Translations under genes and position numbers: made by a program
In this document: piece after piece, positions 18,514 to 26,738 of the stretch
How the letters are laid out: every line of letters starts with the position of its first letter
How positions within the stretch are numbered: the stretch's first letter is position 1
Notes under the pieces: generated by a model
The model's input: only the letters and a program-made list of their open reading frames with translations
Database searches by the model: none
What the model was told of the DNA's origin: nothing
Source of the DNA: Mycobacterium paraffinicum
GTDB taxonomy: Bacteria > Actinomycetota > Actinomycetes > Mycobacteriales > Mycobacteriaceae
Reading direction: 5' to 3'
DNA length: 38,578 bases
Assembly (NCBI RefSeq): GCF_001907675.1
Contig: NZ_MPNT01000047.1
Location: 1-38,578, forward strand

Positions 18514-18573
18514 ACAACGAAAGGTAGACCAAGGCCGCTGCGGGCCGCATACCGCGCGCAATAAAATCCGGCG
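18514..18573. promoter_or_regulatory. Back-to-back leaderless promoters (LOG gene and ATPase gene)
   Basis: On the minus strand TACCTT (complement of 18521-18526) precedes the LOG ATG by 7 nt. On the plus strand TAAAAT at 18562-18567 precedes ATG 18574 by 6 nt. The interval between starts is 60 bp, so the two -35 regions must overlap and the polymerases probably compete. Confidence 0.65.
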
Positions 18574-20688
18574 ATGCCGATTCGATGGAACGTCCCCCAG
18601 CACGCGTCGGCCCTGGAGCGGCTGGGCGCGGCGCTCGCGACCGCGAGGGGTGCGGTCGTCCTCGGACCGGACGGGTGCGGCAAGTCCACGTTGGCCCGGA
18701 TGGCCGCCGAAGAGTTCGTCCGCGATCACCCGGACACCCGCGTCCCCTGGGTGACCGGCACCCCGACGGAGCGCGCGGTGCCCTTCGGCGCCTTCGGCCA
18801 CCTGGTCGAGATCGCCGACATCGGCAAGCCGGCCGCGTTGTTGCGCGTCGCCCGGGCGTCACTGGACGGTGACGACGTGCTGCTGGTCGTCGACGACGCC
18901 CATGAACTGGACATCCTCTCGGCAATCCTGGTGTACCAGCTGGCGCGCACCGGCGGGGCCAGGCTGATCGTCACCGGCCGCGCCGAATCGTCTCCCGAGG
19001 CCGTCGCGGCGCTGTGGACCGATCGCCTGCTCCCCCGAATCGACATCGAACCGGCCGGCGGGATGACCACGGCGGCCGAGGTCGACGCGTTCCTCGCCGA
19101 GATTCCCGCCGCGGCCCGGGCGGTGCTGGACTACCTCGCCGTCGCGGAGCCGCTGTCGGTCGCCGACCTGAACGCCCTCACCGGCTCGGACGCGGTCCGC
19201 CAGGCCACCGACTGCGGGGCCGTGGAGACGCGGGCGCGCAGTGGGGAGTCGGACGAACCGGTGGTGTACACGGCCCACCCGCTCTTCGCCGAACGGGCGC
19301 TCGCCGCGCTCGGCGGTGACGGCGCGCGGCAACGGCGCACCGAGGTGGTGCGGCTGCTGTCGCAGCATCCGCCGGACCACCTCGGCGACCGGCTGCGGTT
19401 GGCGTCGCTGGCCCTGGACAGCGACGCTCCGCAGCCGACGGCCGAAGTGGTGGCCGCCGCGCAACAGGCGCTGAGGCTGGGCGACCTGGCCCTGGGCGAA
19501 CGGCTGGCCTCCTCGGCGATGGAGCGCTCCGGCGGGCTGGCGGCGCGGCTGGCGCTGGCGCACGCCCTGGGGTGGCAGGGCCGCGGCCGCGAGGCCGACG
19601 CGGTGCTGGCCGGCCTGGATCCCGCCGCGTTGACCGAGGCCGCGCTCCTGGACTGGGCGCTGCTGCGCGCGGCCAACCAGTTCTGGATGCTCAGCGAGCC
19701 CGAGCGCGCCACCGCGTTTCTGCGGACCGTCCGCAATCGCGTCGCGGACGCGGGCGCGCGGACCACCCTCGACGCCCTGAGCGCCACGTTCGCGATGAAC
19801 GCGGGCAACGTCGGCCACGCCGTGAAGGTCGCCGGCGAGGTGCTGGCCGCGCCGGACGCCGACGACCAGGCGGTGGCCTGGGCGGCCAGCGCGGCGGCGT
19901 TGTGCGCTGCGCGGCAGGGGCGTTTCGACGACGTCGAGCCGCTGGCCCAGCGCGCCCTGGCCGCCGAACATCCCGGGTTGCTGCGCTTCACCATCGGGTT
20001 GGGGCAGACCACCGCGTTGTTGATGGCGGGCCGGCTCGAGGCGGCCCGCGAGCTCGCCCAGCAGTTCACGGATTTCGCCGAGTTGCAGCAGCCGGGCCGC
20101 GCGATCGGTGAGGTGCTGCTGGCCCATGTGTTGCTCGCCGACGGTGAATTTGACCGAGCCGCAGCGCTGTTGGGTCCGGCGGCTGCGACGCTGGAACGCA
20201 CCGGGTATTCGTGGGGGCCGCTGTCGTTGACGTTGTTGGCCTCCGCGCTGGCCCAGCAGGGTGACATTGCGGCCGCGGGAAAGACGTTGGGCAGGGCCGA
20301 ATCCCGGCACGGCACCAAGTCGGCGCTGTTCGCGCCGGAGCTCGGTGTCGCGCGGGCGTGGCGGCTGGCCTCGATGCGCGACCGGCACGGCGCGGTGGCC
20401 GCCGCCCGCGACGCCGCCCGGATGGCCGAGCGCAGCGGCCAGCGGGTGGTGGCGATGCGCGTGTGGCATGACGCCGTGCGGCTCGGCGACACCCGAGCGG
20501 CCGATCCGTTGGGCCGACTTTGTGACGAAATCGACTGCGCGGCAGGCAAACTCGCGCTCGCCCACGCGCGCGCGCTGACGGCCGGCGATGGTCCGGCGCT
20601 GTTGGTTGTGTCGGACGAACTGGCCGCGGTCGGGATGCGCGCAGCCGCCGCCGACGCCGCCGCCCAGGCCCAGCGGTGCGGTAGCTGA
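18574..20688 (+). CDS. P-loop (STAND-like) ATPase with helical repeats, no visible HTH (Rv1204c-like)
   Basis: This 704-residue protein has a P-loop at about residues 30-38 (GPDGCGKST) and a Walker B-like run LLVVDDAHELD (about 108-118). The long C-terminal part is Ala/Leu-rich helical repeats, like the TPR-type domain of MalT/LuxR STAND regulators. It ends at AAADAAAQAQRCGS without the LuxR helix-turn-helix that follows this repeat region in many actinobacterial homologues. It is probably a regulator or scaffold that works through partners, or a truncated regulator. The ATG is 6 nt after TAAAAT. It corresponds in position to M. tuberculosis Rv1204c. Function is unknown. Confidence 0.8.
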   Translation: MPIRWNVPQHASALERLGAALATARGAVVLGPDGCGKSTLARMAAEEFVRDHPDTRVPWVTGTPTERAVPFGAFGHLVEIADIGKPAALLRVARASLDGDDVLLVVDDAHELDILSAILVYQLARTGGARLIVTGRAESSPEAVAALWTDRLLPRIDIEPAGGMTTAAEVDAFLAEIPAAARAVLDYLAVAEPLSVADLNALTGSDAVRQATDCGAVETRARSGESDEPVVYTAHPLFAERALAALGGDGARQRRTEVVRLLSQHPPDHLGDRLRLASLALDSDAPQPTAEVVAAAQQALRLGDLALGERLASSAMERSGGLAARLALAHALGWQGRGREADAVLAGLDPAALTEAALLDWALLRAANQFWMLSEPERATAFLRTVRNRVADAGARTTLDALSATFAMNAGNVGHAVKVAGEVLAAPDADDQAVAWAASAAALCAARQGRFDDVEPLAQRALAAEHPGLLRFTIGLGQTTALLMAGRLEAARELAQQFTDFAELQQPGRAIGEVLLAHVLLADGEFDRAAALLGPAAATLERTGYSWGPLSLTLLASALAQQGDIAAAGKTLGRAESRHGTKSALFAPELGVARAWRLASMRDRHGAVAAARDAARMAERSGQRVVAMRVWHDAVRLGDTRAADPLGRLCDEIDCAAGKLALAHARALTAGDGPALLVVSDELAAVGMRAAAADAAAQAQRCGS

Positions 20689-20703
20689 CTAGCCGCTTGC
20701 TTG

Positions 20704-20759
20704 CGAGTGTCACGCCAGCGTGGCGCTCGGCGTCCCGCGCCACGCTGGCGTGACGCTCG
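20704..20759. terminator. Bidirectional hairpin between convergent genes
   Basis: The arms 20709-20726 and 20737-20754 (GTCACGCCAGCGTGGCGC) are perfectly complementary. They extend to 23 bp with one mismatch (20704-20726 and 20737-20759) around a 10-nt loop. It lies in the 90-bp gap between the ends of the ATPase gene and dapE, so it can serve both as a terminator. There is no U-tract, as is common in mycobacteria. Confidence 0.75.
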
Positions 20760-20778
20760 GCGCGCGGGCCGGCGATGA

Positions 20779-21843
20779 CTAGCCGCCGAGGTAGCCGCGC
20801 AGCATGTCCACCGCGGCGGTGATGTTGGCGACCGGGACGCTCTCGTCGCGCCGGTGCGCGAGGTTGGGATCGCCCGGGCCGAAGTTGACCGCCGGGATAC
20901 CCAGCGCAGCGAAACGCGCGACGTCGGTCCACCCGTACTTCGCCCGGACCTGTCCGCCCGCGGCCTCGACCAGGGCCTTGGCGGCGGGCTGCGCCAGCCC
21001 GGGCAGCGCGCCGGCGGCGGCGTCGGTCGCCTCGATGTGCACGTCGAGCCCCGCGAACACCTCGTGCACGTGCTGCAGCGCCGCGGCCACCGACCGGTCG
21101 GGGGCAAAGCGGAAGTTGACCGTGACCGCGGCCGCGTCGGGGATCACGTTGCCCGCTACGCCGCCGTCGATGCGGACGGCGGACAGGCCCTCGCGATACT
21201 CGCAGCCGTCGATGTCCACGGTGCGCGCGGAGTAGGCCGCCAGCCGGTCCAGGACCGCGCCGAGCTTGTGGATGGCGTTGTCGCCCAGCCAGGATCGCGC
21301 CGAATGCGCGCGCGTCCCGGTGGCGCTGATCACGACCCGCAGCGTGCCCTGGCAACCGGCCTCGATGTAGCCGCCGGTGGGCTCGCCCAGGATGGCGACG
21401 TCCGCGGCCAGCCAGTCGGGCAGCTCGCGCTCGATGCGGCCCAAACCGTTTGCGGCCGCGTCGATTTCCTCGCAGTCGTAGAACACCAGGGTCAGGTCGT
21501 GGACCGGTTCGGCCACGGTCGCGGCCAGATGGAGGAAGACCGCGTCACCGGATTTCATGTCCGCGGCGCCGCACCCGTACAGGTCTCCGTTCTCGCGGCG
21601 GCTGGGCAGGTTGCCGGCGACCGGCACGGTGTCCAGGTGCCCGGCCAGCAGGACCCGTGACGGGCGCTGCCGCCGGGTGCGCGCCAGCACGGCGTTGCCG
21701 TTGCGCACGATCTCGAAGCCGGACGTCTGGGCGCGCAGCGCGGTCTCCACCTCGTCGGCCAGGCGCGCCTCGTCTCGTGATTCGCTGGGGATGTCGACCA
21801 ACGCCGCGGTCAGTTCGATCGGATCCCCGCGCAAGTCCAGCAC
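20779..21843 (-). CDS. dapE: Succinyl-diaminopimelate desuccinylase
   Basis: This 354-residue M20 metallopeptidase-family enzyme hydrolyses N-succinyl-LL-diaminopimelate to LL-diaminopimelate in lysine and peptidoglycan synthesis. The two-zinc site is readable: His69 in AGHLDTVP, Asp95 in GAADMKSGD, Glu125/126 in YDCEEID, Glu153 in GEPTGG, and a C-terminal His in [11 protein letters not shown]. The length equals recalled M. tuberculosis Rv1202. The start is GTG 21843, set by TACCCT 6 nt upstream; the frame is open further upstream but there covers the inverted repeat and dapD promoter. It is divergent from dapD, which supplies an earlier step. Confidence 0.94.
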   Translation of the reverse strand: MLDLRGDPIELTAALVDIPSESRDEARLADEVETALRAQTSGFEIVRNGNAVLARTRRQRPSRVLLAGHLDTVPVAGNLPSRRENGDLYGCGAADMKSGDAVFLHLAATVAEPVHDLTLVFYDCEEIDAAANGLGRIERELPDWLAADVAILGEPTGGYIEAGCQGTLRVVISATGTRAHSARSWLGDNAIHKLGAVLDRLAAYSARTVDIDGCEYREGLSAVRIDGGVAGNVIPDAAAVTVNFRFAPDRSVAAALQHVHEVFAGLDVHIEATDAAAGALPGLAQPAAKALVEAAGGQVRAKYGWTDVARFAALGIPAVNFGPGDPNLAHRRDESVPVANITAAVDMLRGYLGG

Positions 21844-21855
21844 CCATCCAGGGTA
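21844..21855 (-). promoter_or_regulatory. Leaderless promoter -10 (TACCCT) for dapE
   Basis: The complement of 21850-21855 is TACCCT, followed by 6 nt and GTG 21843. There is no Shine-Dalgarno sequence. Confidence 0.6.
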
Positions 21856-21873
21856 GATGGTCGCCTTAGGGCC

Positions 21874-21933
21874 GCGAGCAGACACAGAATCGCATGCGAG
21901 GCGGGCCCGGAGTGCGATTCTGCGTCTGCTCGC
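21874..21933. repeat. 21-bp inverted repeat (family 1, copy 2) between dapE and dapD
   Basis: The arm at 21874-21894 begins GCGAGCAGACACAGAATC and pairs with 21913-21933 with one mismatch, around an 18-nt loop. The arms share most bases with the repeat at 10175-10234. It lies upstream of both divergent dap promoters, where a transcription terminator would not be expected. Confidence 0.88.
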
Positions 21934-21966
21934 AGGGCGGGGCGACCCCCAGCTCGGCGGCCCAAG

Positions 21967-21979
21967 TAACCTGACCGCC
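21967..21979 (+). promoter_or_regulatory. Leaderless promoter -10 (TAACCT) for dapD
   Basis: TAACCT at 21967-21972 is followed by 7 nt and GTG 21980. It selects this GTG over upstream in-frame codons. Confidence 0.6.
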
Positions 21980-22924
21980 GTGACTGGAGCTGTAGGCATC
22001 GGGTTGGCGACGCTGGCCGCCGACGGATCGGTCCTCGACACGTGGTTTCCCGCACCGGAGCTGGCCGAGTCGGGCACCGGCGGGACGTCGCGGCTCGCGT
22101 TGTCGGACATCCCGCCGGAGCTGGTGGCGCTGGTCGGCCGCGACGACGACCGCGGCACCGAGAGCATCGCCGTGCGGACGGTCATCGGTTCGCTCGACGA
22201 CGTGGCCGCCGACGCCTACGACGCCTACCTGCGGCTGCACCTGTTGTCGCACCGGCTCGTGGCGCCGCACGGGCTGAACGCCGGCGGCCTGTTCGGAGTA
22301 TTGACCAATGTGGTCTGGACCAACCGTGGACCGTGCGCGGTCGACGGGTTCGAGGCCGTCCGGGCGCGGCTGCGCCGGCAGGGCCCGGTGACCGTCTACG
22401 GCATCGACAAGTTCCCGCGGATGGTCGACTACGTGGTGCCCACCGGGGTGCGCATCGCCGACGCCGACCGGGTGCGGCTGGGCGCCCACCTGGCGCCCGG
22501 CACGACGGTGATGCACGAGGGCTTCGTCAACTACAACGCCGGCACCCTGGGCGCGTCGATGGTCGAGGGCCGCATCTCGGCCGGCGTGGTGGTGGGCGAC
22601 GGATCCGATATCGGCGGCGGCGCATCCATCATGGGCACGCTGTCCGGCGGCGGCACGGAAGTCATCTCGATCGGAAAGCGGTGCCTGCTCGGTGCCAACG
22701 CCGGGCTGGGCATCTCGCTGGGCGACGACTGCGTCGTCGAAGCCGGTCTCTACGTGACCGCGGGCACCAAGGTCGCCACGCCCGACGGCCAGCTGCTGAA
22801 GGCCCTCGAGCTATCCGGCGGCAACAACCTGCTGTTTCGCCGCAACTCGGTCAGCGGCGCGGTCGAGGTGGTGGCCCGCGGCGGTCACGGCATCACCCTC
22901 AATGAGGACCTGCACGTCAACTGA
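21980..22924 (+). CDS. dapD: Tetrahydrodipicolinate N-succinyltransferase
   Basis: This 314-residue enzyme transfers succinyl from succinyl-CoA to tetrahydrodipicolinate in DAP/lysine synthesis. It is a trimer built on a left-handed beta-helix: the hexapeptide region [38 protein letters not shown] holds the glutamate (HEG) considered catalytic in the M. tuberculosis enzyme. The N-terminal domain ([17 protein letters not shown]) and the tail [12 protein letters not shown] match recalled Rv1201c (317 aa). It is convergent with the symporter gene, with only 6 nt between stops. Confidence 0.95.
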   Translation: MTGAVGIGLATLAADGSVLDTWFPAPELAESGTGGTSRLALSDIPPELVALVGRDDDRGTESIAVRTVIGSLDDVAADAYDAYLRLHLLSHRLVAPHGLNAGGLFGVLTNVVWTNRGPCAVDGFEAVRARLRRQGPVTVYGIDKFPRMVDYVVPTGVRIADADRVRLGAHLAPGTTVMHEGFVNYNAGTLGASMVEGRISAGVVVGDGSDIGGGASIMGTLSGGGTEVISIGKRCLLGANAGLGISLGDDCVVEAGLYVTAGTKVATPDGQLLKALELSGGNNLLFRRNSVSGAVEVVARGGHGITLNEDLHVN

Positions 22925-22930
22925 GCCCGG

Positions 22931-24247
22931 CTATGCGTCGGCGGCGACCTTCTCCGCGGCAGGGACCCCGCCCAACGCGGTTCCCTTGGTTTCGGGCAGC
23001 AGATAGACCGACACGAAACTGGCCACCACCAGCGTGGCCATCATGAGCCCGATCGCCCAGCTGCCATAGGTCGCCAGCAGCGTGCCGGCCAGCAGCGGCG
23101 GCACGGCCGCCCCGAGGATGCCGGCCAGGTTCATCGCCACCGCCGCGCCGCTGTAGCGGTAGCGGGTGGCGAACAGTTCGGGCACGAAGGCCGCCGTGGG
23201 ACCGTTGGCCACCGCGGCGGCGCCGAACATGCCGACGACGGCGACGACGTAGAACACCGGCTTGCAGGTGTCGAGCAGCGGGATGACCGCGAACGCCCAC
23301 GGCAGGCAGGCCAGCAGCCCGCACAACATCACCCGCCGTCGCCCGACCCGATCGGAGAGCCACGCCGAGAACGCCACGAACATCATGCTGGTGAGTCCGC
23401 CCAGCGCGCCGACGCCCCAAATGAAGCTCCGCGTGTAGCCCAGATGGTTGTGGGCGTACATGACCAGGAAGGTGTTGCCCAGGTAGACGAAGCCCATGCC
23501 GCCCAGGAAGCTGCCCGCGACGAGCAGGATCTCCCGCCGATGGAACCGCAGCAGCTCCGCGAGCGGGGCCTTGGGCACCAGGTCGCGGGCCTTCTCCTCC
23601 ACGAAGAGCGGGGTTTCTTCGATGTTGAGCCGCACGTACAACGCGATCCCGATCAGCCCGCTGCTGAGCAGGAACGGGACCCGCCATCCCCACGCCATGA
23701 ACGCCGAGCTGTTCTCGCCCATGGTGAGGTTGACGGCGAGAAACGTCAGGCTGGCAAGGATGCCCGCGGTGCCGCCACCGAGCAGGGTGAACATGCCGTA
23801 CCAGCCGCGTTTGCCGGTCGGGGCGTACTCGGCGCTCAGCAAGACGGACCCCGCCCACTCGCCGCCCACCGCGAATCCCTGCAGCAGCCGCAGCACGATC
23901 AGGATCAGCGGCGCCGCCATGCCGATCGACGCCGTGCTGGGGACCAAGCCCACGCTCACCGTCGACGCGCCCATGATCAGCAGCGTGGCGACCAGCGTCT
24001 TCTTGCGGCCGAGCCGGTCGCCGAAGTAGCCGAAGACGGCCGCCCCCAGCGGGCGGGACAGGAACGCCGTCGCGAACGTCGCCATGGCGGCGATGGTGGC
24101 CAGCGTCGGGCCGAGGGCCGGGAAGAACACCGTGGGAAACACCAGCGCCGCCGCGGTCCCGTAGATCAGGAAGTCGTAGAACTCGATGGCCGAGCCGACG
24201 AGACAGGCGGCGGCGATCCGCCGCATCGGGGTGGTAGGCCGGTTCAC
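22931..24247 (-). CDS. MFS metabolite:H+ symporter (MHS family, Rv1200-like)
   Basis: This 438-residue membrane transporter has about twelve membrane segments. MHS/ShiA-ProP family motifs include the N-terminal GSAIEFYDFLIYGTAAAL, GYFGDRLGRKKTL in the loop between segments 2 and 3 (about residues 73-85), LRLLQGFAVGGEWAGSVLLSAEYAP, and DRVGRRRVM in the second half. The solute is not predictable; relatives carry organic acids, betaines or shikimate. GTG 24247 is 7 nt after TACCGT, supporting a leaderless start. In M. tuberculosis the orthologue is separated from fadD36 by IS1081, esxL, esxK, PPE18 and PE13; here they are 64 bp apart. Confidence 0.9.
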   Translation of the reverse strand: MNRPTTPMRRIAAACLVGSAIEFYDFLIYGTAAALVFPTVFFPALGPTLATIAAMATFATAFLSRPLGAAVFGYFGDRLGRKKTLVATLLIMGASTVSVGLVPSTASIGMAAPLILIVLRLLQGFAVGGEWAGSVLLSAEYAPTGKRGWYGMFTLLGGGTAGILASLTFLAVNLTMGENSSAFMAWGWRVPFLLSSGLIGIALYVRLNIEETPLFVEEKARDLVPKAPLAELLRFHRREILLVAGSFLGGMGFVYLGNTFLVMYAHNHLGYTRSFIWGVGALGGLTSMMFVAFSAWLSDRVGRRRVMLCGLLACLPWAFAVIPLLDTCKPVFYVVAVVGMFGAAAVANGPTAAFVPELFATRYRYSGAAVAMNLAGILGAAVPPLLAGTLLATYGSWAIGLMMATLVVASFVSVYLLPETKGTALGGVPAAEKVAADA

Positions 24248-24260
24248 GGTTACGACGGTA
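24248..24260 (-). promoter_or_regulatory. Leaderless promoter -10 (TACCGT) for the symporter
   Basis: The complement of 24255-24260 reads TACCGT, followed by 7 nt and GTG 24247. Confidence 0.55.
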
Positions 24261-24311
24261 GGTGAAGCTTCCCGGTCGCGCCCGGCGCTGAAGCTGGCAA
24301 CTTCCTGCGTG

Positions 24312-25733
24312 TCAGCCGTCGGACAGCAGCTGCTTTTTCAGCACCTTGCCCATCGCGTTGCGGGGCAACGTGTCGACCAGGCGCACCTCGCGTGGCCGCT
24401 TGTGCACCGAAAGCTCTTGCGCGACGTGGTTGATCAGTTCGTCGGCGTTCAGGTCCGGCGCGCCGACGACGAACGCGACGATCCGCTGGCCCAGGTCCTG
24501 GTCCGGCATCCCGACGACCGCGGCCTCGCGCACCCCGGGGTGGCCGAGCAGCGCCGTCTCGATCTCGCCGGCGCCGATCCGGTAGCCGCCCGACTTGATC
24601 AGGTCGACCGATTCGCGGCCGACGATGCGGTGCATGCCCCCGCCGTCGACGACGGCGACATCACCGGTGCGGTACCAGCCGTCGGCGTCGAACGCCTCGG
24701 CGGTGGCCTCCGGCCGGTTCAGGTAGCCGTCGAACATCATCGGGCCCCGAACCTCAAGGCGCCCAACGGTTTCCCCGTCGTGCGGCACCGGGGCGCCGCT
24801 GTCGTCGAGCAACCTGGTTTGCACGCCGGCCAGTGGCAGGCCCACCCAGCCGGCGCGCCGCTCGCCGTCGGCGCGCGTCGACAGCGTGATCAGCGATTCG
24901 GAGGCGCCGTACCGTTCGACCGGTTCGTGCCCGGCCAGCCGGGCCAACCGCTCGAAGACCGGAACCGGCAGCGGGGCGCTGCCGGACACCAGCAGCCGCG
25001 CCGGGCGCAGCGCCCGGGCGGCGGCCTCGTCGGCCACCACCCGCGACCACACCGTCGGCACCCCGAAATACAGGGTCCCGCCCGCCTCCGAACAAGCCGC
25101 AGCGTAGGCCGCCGGTGTGGGTTTTCCGGTGTGCACGAAGCGGTTTCCCACCCGCAGCGACCCGAGCAGCCCCAGCACCAGCCCGTGCACGTGAAACAGC
25201 GGGAGGCCGTGCACCAGCACGTCGTCGGGCGTCCACTGCCAGGCGTCCGCCAGCGCGTCGAGGTCGGCGGCGATCGCGCGCCGGCTCAACACCACGCCCT
25301 TGGGCAGCCCGGTGGTGCCGGAGGTGTAGATGATCATCGCGGTGGCGTCAGGAGACGGCTCGGGGTAGCGGTGCCAGGACCGGGCGTGCAGCCGCACCGG
25401 GATGTGCGGCAACCCCTCTGGCTCGTCCGGGATGGGGCCGAGCCAGGCCCGCACCCGCGAATCGGTGAGCATGTGACGGCGCTCGGCCGCGCCGACATCG
25501 GCGGGCACCGGGACGAACGGCACGCCGGCGATCAGGCAGCCGGTGACCGCCAGCACCGTCGATGCGGTCGGCGTGGCCAGGATCGCGACCCGCTCCGCGC
25601 CGGCGACCCGCTCGGCCACCGACGTCGCGGCGCCAACCAGGTCGCTGCGGCTCAGCACGGTGCCGTCGACGCGCACCGCGTCGGCGATGTCGGTGGCGGT
25701 GACCGCCGCGGGATTCAGGGACGCCAGCAGCAC
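24312..25733 (-). CDS. fadD36: Acyl-CoA synthetase FadD36 (malonyl-CoA synthetase-like)
   Basis: This 473-residue adenylate-forming enzyme has the same recalled length as M. tuberculosis Rv1193. The P-loop is MIIYTSGTTGLPKGVVLS; YGASESL, GWYRTGD and the C-terminal LPRNAMGKVLKK with the catalytic lysine are present. Its compact length and motif spacing resemble short-acid ligases such as malonyl-CoA synthetases more than long-chain FadDs, so the substrate may be a short or dicarboxylic acid (inference). GTG 25733 is 6 nt after TAGCCT. The alpha/beta hydrolase gene ends 28 bp upstream. Confidence 0.9.
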   Translation of the reverse strand: MLLASLNPAAVTATDIADAVRVDGTVLSRSDLVGAATSVAERVAGAERVAILATPTASTVLAVTGCLIAGVPFVPVPADVGAAERRHMLTDSRVRAWLGPIPDEPEGLPHIPVRLHARSWHRYPEPSPDATAMIIYTSGTTGLPKGVVLSRRAIAADLDALADAWQWTPDDVLVHGLPLFHVHGLVLGLLGSLRVGNRFVHTGKPTPAAYAAACSEAGGTLYFGVPTVWSRVVADEAAARALRPARLLVSGSAPLPVPVFERLARLAGHEPVERYGASESLITLSTRADGERRAGWVGLPLAGVQTRLLDDSGAPVPHDGETVGRLEVRGPMMFDGYLNRPEATAEAFDADGWYRTGDVAVVDGGGMHRIVGRESVDLIKSGGYRIGAGEIETALLGHPGVREAAVVGMPDQDLGQRIVAFVVGAPDLNADELINHVAQELSVHKRPREVRLVDTLPRNAMGKVLKKQLLSDG

Positions 25734-25745
25734 GTCAGCAGGCTA
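25734..25745 (-). promoter_or_regulatory. Leaderless promoter -10 (TAGCCT) for fadD36
   Basis: The complement of 25740-25745 is TAGCCT, followed by 6 nt and GTG 25733. It lies in the 28-bp gap after the hydrolase gene. Confidence 0.5.
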
Positions 25746-25761
25746 CCCGGCCGCCAAAGGG

Positions 25762-26670
25762 TCAGTCTTGCTCGTCCCAGATCTTGGTCAGGGTGGACAG
25801 GATCTCCTCACCGCGGCCCAGGCCGCCGAGGTGGCTTTCACCCGGGAGCACGATCAGCTCGCTGTCGGGCAGCAGGGACACGACGTGCTCGCCGTGCGCG
25901 AACGGCACGATGTGGTCGCTGTCGCCGTGCCACCAGCGCACCGGGACCTTGACCTCGTCGAGCCGGAAGCCCCAGTCCTGGGTGAACAGGATGACGTCGT
26001 TGAACGGGGCCGCGAGTTGCTTGCGGCTGCCGTTGAGCAGGTCGTCGAGGAACATGGCGGCGAACTCGGGCCGGGTGAGCAGGCGCCGGTCACCCTCGGG
26101 CGATATCGCGGCATAGAGGTAGAGCGCGGGATTGGCGACCGGTCGGATTGACCGGATCACCAGGCTCGCGCCGATCCGCAGCGGGTCGCCGCCGAGCCGC
26201 AGCAGGGGTGCCAGCCGCTTGCCCAGGTTCATCAGCCCGCTGGTGATGCCCTCGTCGCCGAGGAAGGGCGCGACGCCGCCGAGCACGCCGAGTGCGACGA
26301 CCCGGTCGGGCAGCACCGCGGCGGACGCGAGCGCATACGGGCCGCCACCGGACAGGCCGATCACGGCCATCTTGTCGATGCCGAGCGTGTCCGCGATGGC
26401 GCGCAGGTCGTCGCCGAACGCGCGGATGTTCTCGTAGCGGTGCGGCGTCGACGAGCCGATTCCCGGGCGGTCGAGGCCGATGAGGCGGATGTGGTTGTGC
26501 TCGGCGTAGACCCGCGCCTCGACCGGGATCTGTCGACGGGCGCCGGGGGTGCCGTGCAGCCAGAACATCGCCCGTCCCTGCGGGTCACCGAATTCGGCGA
26601 AGCCGATCTGGCGGTCTTCTCCGACGGCGATGTTTCCCTCAAGCTTGGGGCGAGCGATCTCGATGGCCAT
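25762..26670 (-). CDS. Alpha/beta hydrolase (Rv1191-like)
   Basis: This 302-residue soluble hydrolase has the oxyanion segment LHGTPG (about 39-44), nucleophile elbow GLSGGGPYA with Ser near 107, an acid in HGDSDHIVP and a catalytic His in GESHLGGL near the C-terminus. It is probably an esterase, lactonase or peptidase-type enzyme of unknown substrate. It resembles recalled M. tuberculosis Rv1191. It lies 68 bp downstream of the aldehyde dehydrogenase gene on the same strand, so it could share that transcript. No clear Shine-Dalgarno sequence is seen before ATG 26670. Confidence 0.85.
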   Translation of the reverse strand: MAIEIARPKLEGNIAVGEDRQIGFAEFGDPQGRAMFWLHGTPGARRQIPVEARVYAEHNHIRLIGLDRPGIGSSTPHRYENIRAFGDDLRAIADTLGIDKMAVIGLSGGGPYALASAAVLPDRVVALGVLGGVAPFLGDEGITSGLMNLGKRLAPLLRLGGDPLRIGASLVIRSIRPVANPALYLYAAISPEGDRRLLTRPEFAAMFLDDLLNGSRKQLAAPFNDVILFTQDWGFRLDEVKVPVRWWHGDSDHIVPFAHGEHVVSLLPDSELIVLPGESHLGGLGRGEEILSTLTKIWDEQD

Positions 26671-26738
26671 GTCAGCAGCTTGGCATGTGACGGGCCGTTT
26701 ACCAAAGGCTCACCGACGTCGGGCTCGCGGCGGACCCG

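Noticed and set aside
18859..21107. Long minus-strand open frames across the ATPase gene and dapE
   Set aside because: Composition is Arg/Gly/Pro- or Ser/Arg-rich with no recognisable motifs, and they cover real genes with good starts.
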